Shown here piece after piece: positions 5,575 to 7,463 of a DNA stretch of 7,463 nucleotides. A program made the position numbers and the translations under genes. Position 1 is the first letter of the stretch; every line of letters starts with the position of its first letter. This stretch comes from Ruminococcus sp. (GTDB lineage: Bacteria > Bacillota > Clostridia > Oscillospirales > Acutalibacteraceae). Location of the stretch: assembly GCA_017502425.1 (NCBI GenBank), contig JAFVVB010000031.1:1-7463 (forward strand). The letters run 5' to 3'. The notes under the pieces were generated by a model, which was not told where the DNA came from, made no database searches, and saw nothing but the letters and a program-made list of their open reading frames with translations.

Positions 5575-6111
5575 TCAGTCATTATGAATATCGTCCAAAA
5601 TATCTTCGATAATTTCCTCGGTAGATTTTTTCTCGTCGTCAGTCAAGGTTTTTATCGTTTTCTTACGTTTAAAGATAAAGAGCTTAGAGAAAACGTAGTT
5701 GAGTAAAACAACGATAACGCTGACTAATATTTTAGCGAGCATTCCCTCAACACCGAAAATCTTCTGATCGACACCGATAGCGATGAGTAAAGGAAGTCCG
5801 ACCCACTCAATGATACCGGTAGCGAGTCTGCTAGATACGAACATCACAAACTCTTTGAATGCTACTTTAGGGTTCCAGGATTTGCTGTTGAATACCCATA
5901 GTTTATTGGTAACGTAAGCAAAAATCACGGCGCATATCCACGAAAGGACATTAGCGGTGGTGGTGTTATCGATGCTGATACCAAAGAAGGAAATGTGAGG
6001 AATGGTTTTAGTAAAAATCGCGTAGCTCACCCACGCAACTACCGTAGTACCGGCACCGAATATCATATACATGATAAATTCATGATATTTATTCCATATT
6101 TTCTTAATCAT
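5575..6111 (-). CDS. GtrA-family membrane protein (putative polyprenyl-phosphate-sugar flippase)
   Basis: A 178-residue polytopic membrane protein of the GtrA family (Pfam PF04138), members of which are thought to help move undecaprenyl-phosphate-linked sugars across the membrane. Four hydrophobic segments are visible at about 12-33, 52-73, 87-112 and 122-146. Family hallmarks are NKLWVF (69-74) after segment 2 and NYVFSKLFIF (138-147) at the end of segment 4. The C-terminus (about 150-178) is an unusual acidic, probably cytoplasmic tail (EEIIEDILDD); many GtrA proteins stop soon after segment 4. The start ATG is preceded by GGAGGT (6116-6121 on the minus strand). The gene lies 41 bases after the GT2 glycosyltransferase and is surely cotranscribed with it, as is common for this pair. 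The family call is firm; the sugar is unknown. Confidence 0.93.
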   Translation of the reverse strand: MIKKIWNKYHEFIMYMIFGAGTTVVAWVSYAIFTKTIPHISFFGISIDNTTTANVLSWICAVIFAYVTNKLWVFNSKSWNPKVAFKEFVMFVSSRLATGIIEWVGLPLLIAIGVDQKIFGVEGMLAKILVSVIVVLLNYVFSKLFIFKRKKTIKTLTDDEKKSTEEIIEDILDDIHND

Positions 6112-6116
6112 AAATA

Positions 6117-6145
6117 CCTCCGTACAGGAGTTTAGCGATAGCTAA
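6117..6145 (-). other. Small hairpins in the GT2-GtrA gap, one covering the RBS
   Basis: Reading the minus strand, TTAGC-TATC-GCTAA (6145-6132) is a perfect five-base stem. Next comes CTCC-TGTAC-GGAG (6130-6118), whose GGAG is the core of the GtrA-gene ribosome binding site. These could modulate translation of the second gene, but the stems are short and may be incidental. Confidence 0.25.
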
Positions 6146-6152
6146 TTTCCGT

Positions 6153-7097
6153 TTATACGTTGTCCTCGTTGTCGATGTTGGTTTCTTCAGCGATGTAGAT
6201 AGGACGACGTTTAGTCTCAATATAAATTCTTCCGATATATTCGCCCAGTATACCGACAGAAAGCTCGATAATACCGCCGAGGAAAAGAGTAGCACAAAGT
6301 GTGGTTACATAACCTGCTACATCAATACCGAAGCACAGTGTCTGGATGAGTGTAATGAGAATATAAACGAACGATAACATTGAGATAATAAATCCCATAA
6401 CCGCGATGAATCTAAGTGGTGTGACAGAAAAAGAAGTGATGCCATCAAGGGCGTATTTGAACAATCCCCATAAGCTCCACTTAGTGGTGCCGACAGTACG
6501 CTCAACGTTTTTATACTCAATCCACTTGGTTTTGAATCCTACCCAGCAGAAAATACCTTTTGAAAAACGCTGTACCTCAGAAAGGTCTAAGATAGCGTTA
6601 ACCATTTTTCTGCTCATAATACGGTAGTCAACAGCACCCTCAGGCATTTTTACGTCGGAGATGTTGTTCTGGAAAGAGAAGAACACCTTTGATACGAGCT
6701 GTCTGATTTTACTCTCTCCGGTCTGCTTAGCACGGTAAAGCGCACAGCACTCGTTGCCTTCCTCGACGCCTTCTATCATCTGCGGGAACATCTTAGGAGG
6801 ATGCTGGAGGTCAGCGTCCATAACGATAACGTAGTCCGCAGTAGAGTTCTTAAGACCTGCGTACATAGCGGATTCTTTACCGAAGTTTCTGGAGAAAGAA
6901 ATATACTTAACGTTGTCAAAACGGGAAGCAAGTGTTTTTAATACTTCAATGGTTTTATCCTTACTTCCGTCATTGACGAAAATGTATCTGAATTTATACT
7001 GTGGAATAGTAGCTATAACTTCGTTGGTTTCTTTTACAAAAAGAGGAAGCACCTCTTCTTCGTTATAGCAAGGAACGATAATATCAATAGTTTTCAT
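6153..7097 (-). CDS. GT2 family polyprenyl-phosphate glycosyltransferase (GtrB/CsbB-like)
   Basis: A 314-residue membrane-anchored inverting glycosyltransferase of the DPM1/GtrB/CsbB type, which transfers a sugar from a nucleotide donor to undecaprenyl phosphate on the cytoplasmic face. The GT-A domain shows VPCYNEEE (8-15), NDGS (42-45), the metal/donor motif DADLQHPP (94-101), QRFSKG (176-181) and the family signature R200 with GTTKWS (203-208). Two C-terminal transmembrane hairpin segments lie at about 228-250 and 262-285, followed by a charged tail (YIETKRRPIY). Length is normal for the family. The start is supported by GAGGTGA (7102-7108, minus strand) close upstream. It leads an operon with the GtrA-family gene and faces away from a YfhO-like gene. 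The polyprenyl-phosphate class is clear; whether the sugar is glucose, galactose, GlcNAc or another cannot be read from the sequence. Confidence 0.94.
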   Translation of the reverse strand: MKTIDIIVPCYNEEEVLPLFVKETNEVIATIPQYKFRYIFVNDGSKDKTIEVLKTLASRFDNVKYISFSRNFGKESAMYAGLKNSTADYVIVMDADLQHPPKMFPQMIEGVEEGNECCALYRAKQTGESKIRQLVSKVFFSFQNNISDVKMPEGAVDYRIMSRKMVNAILDLSEVQRFSKGIFCWVGFKTKWIEYKNVERTVGTTKWSLWGLFKYALDGITSFSVTPLRFIAVMGFIISMLSFVYILITLIQTLCFGIDVAGYVTTLCATLFLGGIIELSVGILGEYIGRIYIETKRRPIYIAEETNIDNEDNV

Positions 7098-7120
7098 AAT
7101 TTCACCTCATTCATCGTTTA

Positions 7121-7149
7121 ATTATATCAGTAATACAGTAAAAAGTCTA
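7121..7149 (-). promoter_or_regulatory. Promoter of the GT2-GtrA operon
   Basis: On the minus strand, TAGACT (7149-7144), 17 bases, then a perfect TATAAT (7126-7121). Initiation would fall near 7114, just ahead of the GAGGTGA site, giving a leader of fewer than 20 bases. The -35 keeps four of six consensus bases. Confidence 0.6.
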
Positions 7150-7198
7150 TTATTTTGAAAAAAATTCAATAATTAATTGTAAATTTTTTAAAAAAGCC

Positions 7199-7226
7199 TT
7201 TACCTTATAGAAATTTGTGATAAAAT
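7199..7226 (+). promoter_or_regulatory. Extended -10 promoter for the YfhO-like gene
   Basis: TTTACC (7199-7204), 16 bases, TAAAAT (7221-7226) preceded by TGA, i.e. an extended -10 (TGn). Transcription would begin near 7233. GGAGGA (7245-7250) follows, six bases before the ATG. It is divergent from the operon promoter at 7121-7149, with an AT-rich stretch containing the TTTTTTAAAAAA palindrome (7184-7195) in between. Confidence 0.55.
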
Positions 7227-7256
7227 CATAATGAATTATTATGTGGAGGAGAAGAA

Positions 7257-7463
7257 ATGCCTGCGAAAAAAAATAAAAGAAAATCTGCAAAGACCACCCA
7301 AGTGAAAAAAGTAGAGGCTACGAAAACATGGTGGCAGAAAATCATAGATCCGTCAGAAGACGATAAGTTTTTTGTGAGGAATATATGGTTTATCGTAGCT
7401 TTTTTAGTACCATTTTTACTGATGTATATCTGCTTTGCTATATCAAAAGTATCACCTTTTGGC
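7257..7463 (+). CDS. N-terminus of a YfhO-like membrane protein, cut by window edge
   Basis: Sixty-nine residues of an open frame that runs off the right edge. It starts with a lysine-rich cytoplasmic leader (MPAKKNKRKS), continues through a WW-containing charged stretch, and enters a first transmembrane segment at about 43-62 (WFIVAFLVPFLLMYICFAI), followed by SKVSPFG. The pattern of a positive leader, a PFLLM-containing first helix and a V/YPFG exit is that seen at the start of YfhO-family (PF09586) polytopic GT-C-like glycosyltransferases, which are usually 800 or more residues long. The neighbouring GT2 and GtrA genes fit this: YfhO proteins act with CsbB/GtlA-type enzymes to glycosylate lipoteichoic acid or other surface polymers in Firmicutes. 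GGAGGA lies six bases before the ATG. The short fragment limits certainty; another multi-pass membrane protein is possible. Confidence 0.68.
   Translation, partial: MPAKKNKRKSAKTTQVKKVEATKTWWQKIIDPSEDDKFFVRNIWFIVAFLVPFLLMYICFAISKVSPFG

Noticed and set aside
6317..6627. Frames on both strands within the GT2 gene (6317-6520 minus, 6406-6627 plus)
   Set aside because: They overlap a complete glycosyltransferase with all motifs, and nothing in their translations looks like a protein domain.
7184..7195. TTTTTTAAAAAA palindrome as an operator or terminator
   Set aside because: A 12-base AT-only palindrome in an AT-rich promoter region is easily fortuitous; there is no GC stem for a terminator. 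It may only add DNA curvature.

Overview
The window looks like chromosomal DNA of a low-to-moderate-GC Gram-positive anaerobe of the Ruminococcaceae/Oscillospiraceae type. Three things suggest this: three secreted proteins end in type I dockerin repeats written in the 'DVDGDGxVSVxDATxIQ' style typical of gut and rumen ruminococci; ribosome binding sites are strong AAGGAGG-type sites; and there is a CsbB/GtrA/YfhO-type cell-envelope glycosylation set. No species can be named from the sequence alone.

Layout. (1) Positions 2-1369 (+) hold the C-terminal three quarters of lepA (elongation factor 4), entering from the left edge and ending in a strong intrinsic terminator. (2) Positions 1436-5573 are a self-contained block of three same-strand genes for secreted dockerin proteins of 638, 306 and 306 residues. 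Each has a signal peptide, a shared N-terminal domain of about 210 residues that resembles a distant starch-binding CBM25/26-like fold, and a C-terminal dockerin. The first gene also carries two extra modules between these, one CBM26-like and one X25-like. The second and third genes align without gaps and are a tandem duplication. The two intergenic spacers following genes 1 and 2 are near copies of each other, each with a terminator hairpin and a conserved TATAGTATA box. (3) Positions 5575-7097 (-) are a convergent two-gene operon: a GT2 polyprenyl-phosphate glycosyltransferase followed by a GtrA-family membrane protein. (4) From 7257 to the right edge (+), divergent from that operon, is the start of a membrane protein whose N-terminus matches the YfhO family pattern.

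How the genes work together. The dockerin proteins have no catalytic domain that I can see. They look like non-enzymatic binding subunits that would plug into a cohesin-bearing scaffoldin on the cell surface or in a secreted complex, probably for alpha-glucan capture; this substrate is an inference. The right-hand genes fit the known three-component scheme in which a GT2 enzyme loads a sugar onto undecaprenyl phosphate, a GtrA-type protein helps flip it, and a YfhO-type GT-C enzyme transfers it outside to an envelope polymer. lepA is a housekeeping gene and seems unrelated to both.

No tRNA, rRNA, CRISPR array, insertion sequence or known riboswitch was recognised. No gene-free stretch exceeds 300 bases; the longest is 1370-1561.
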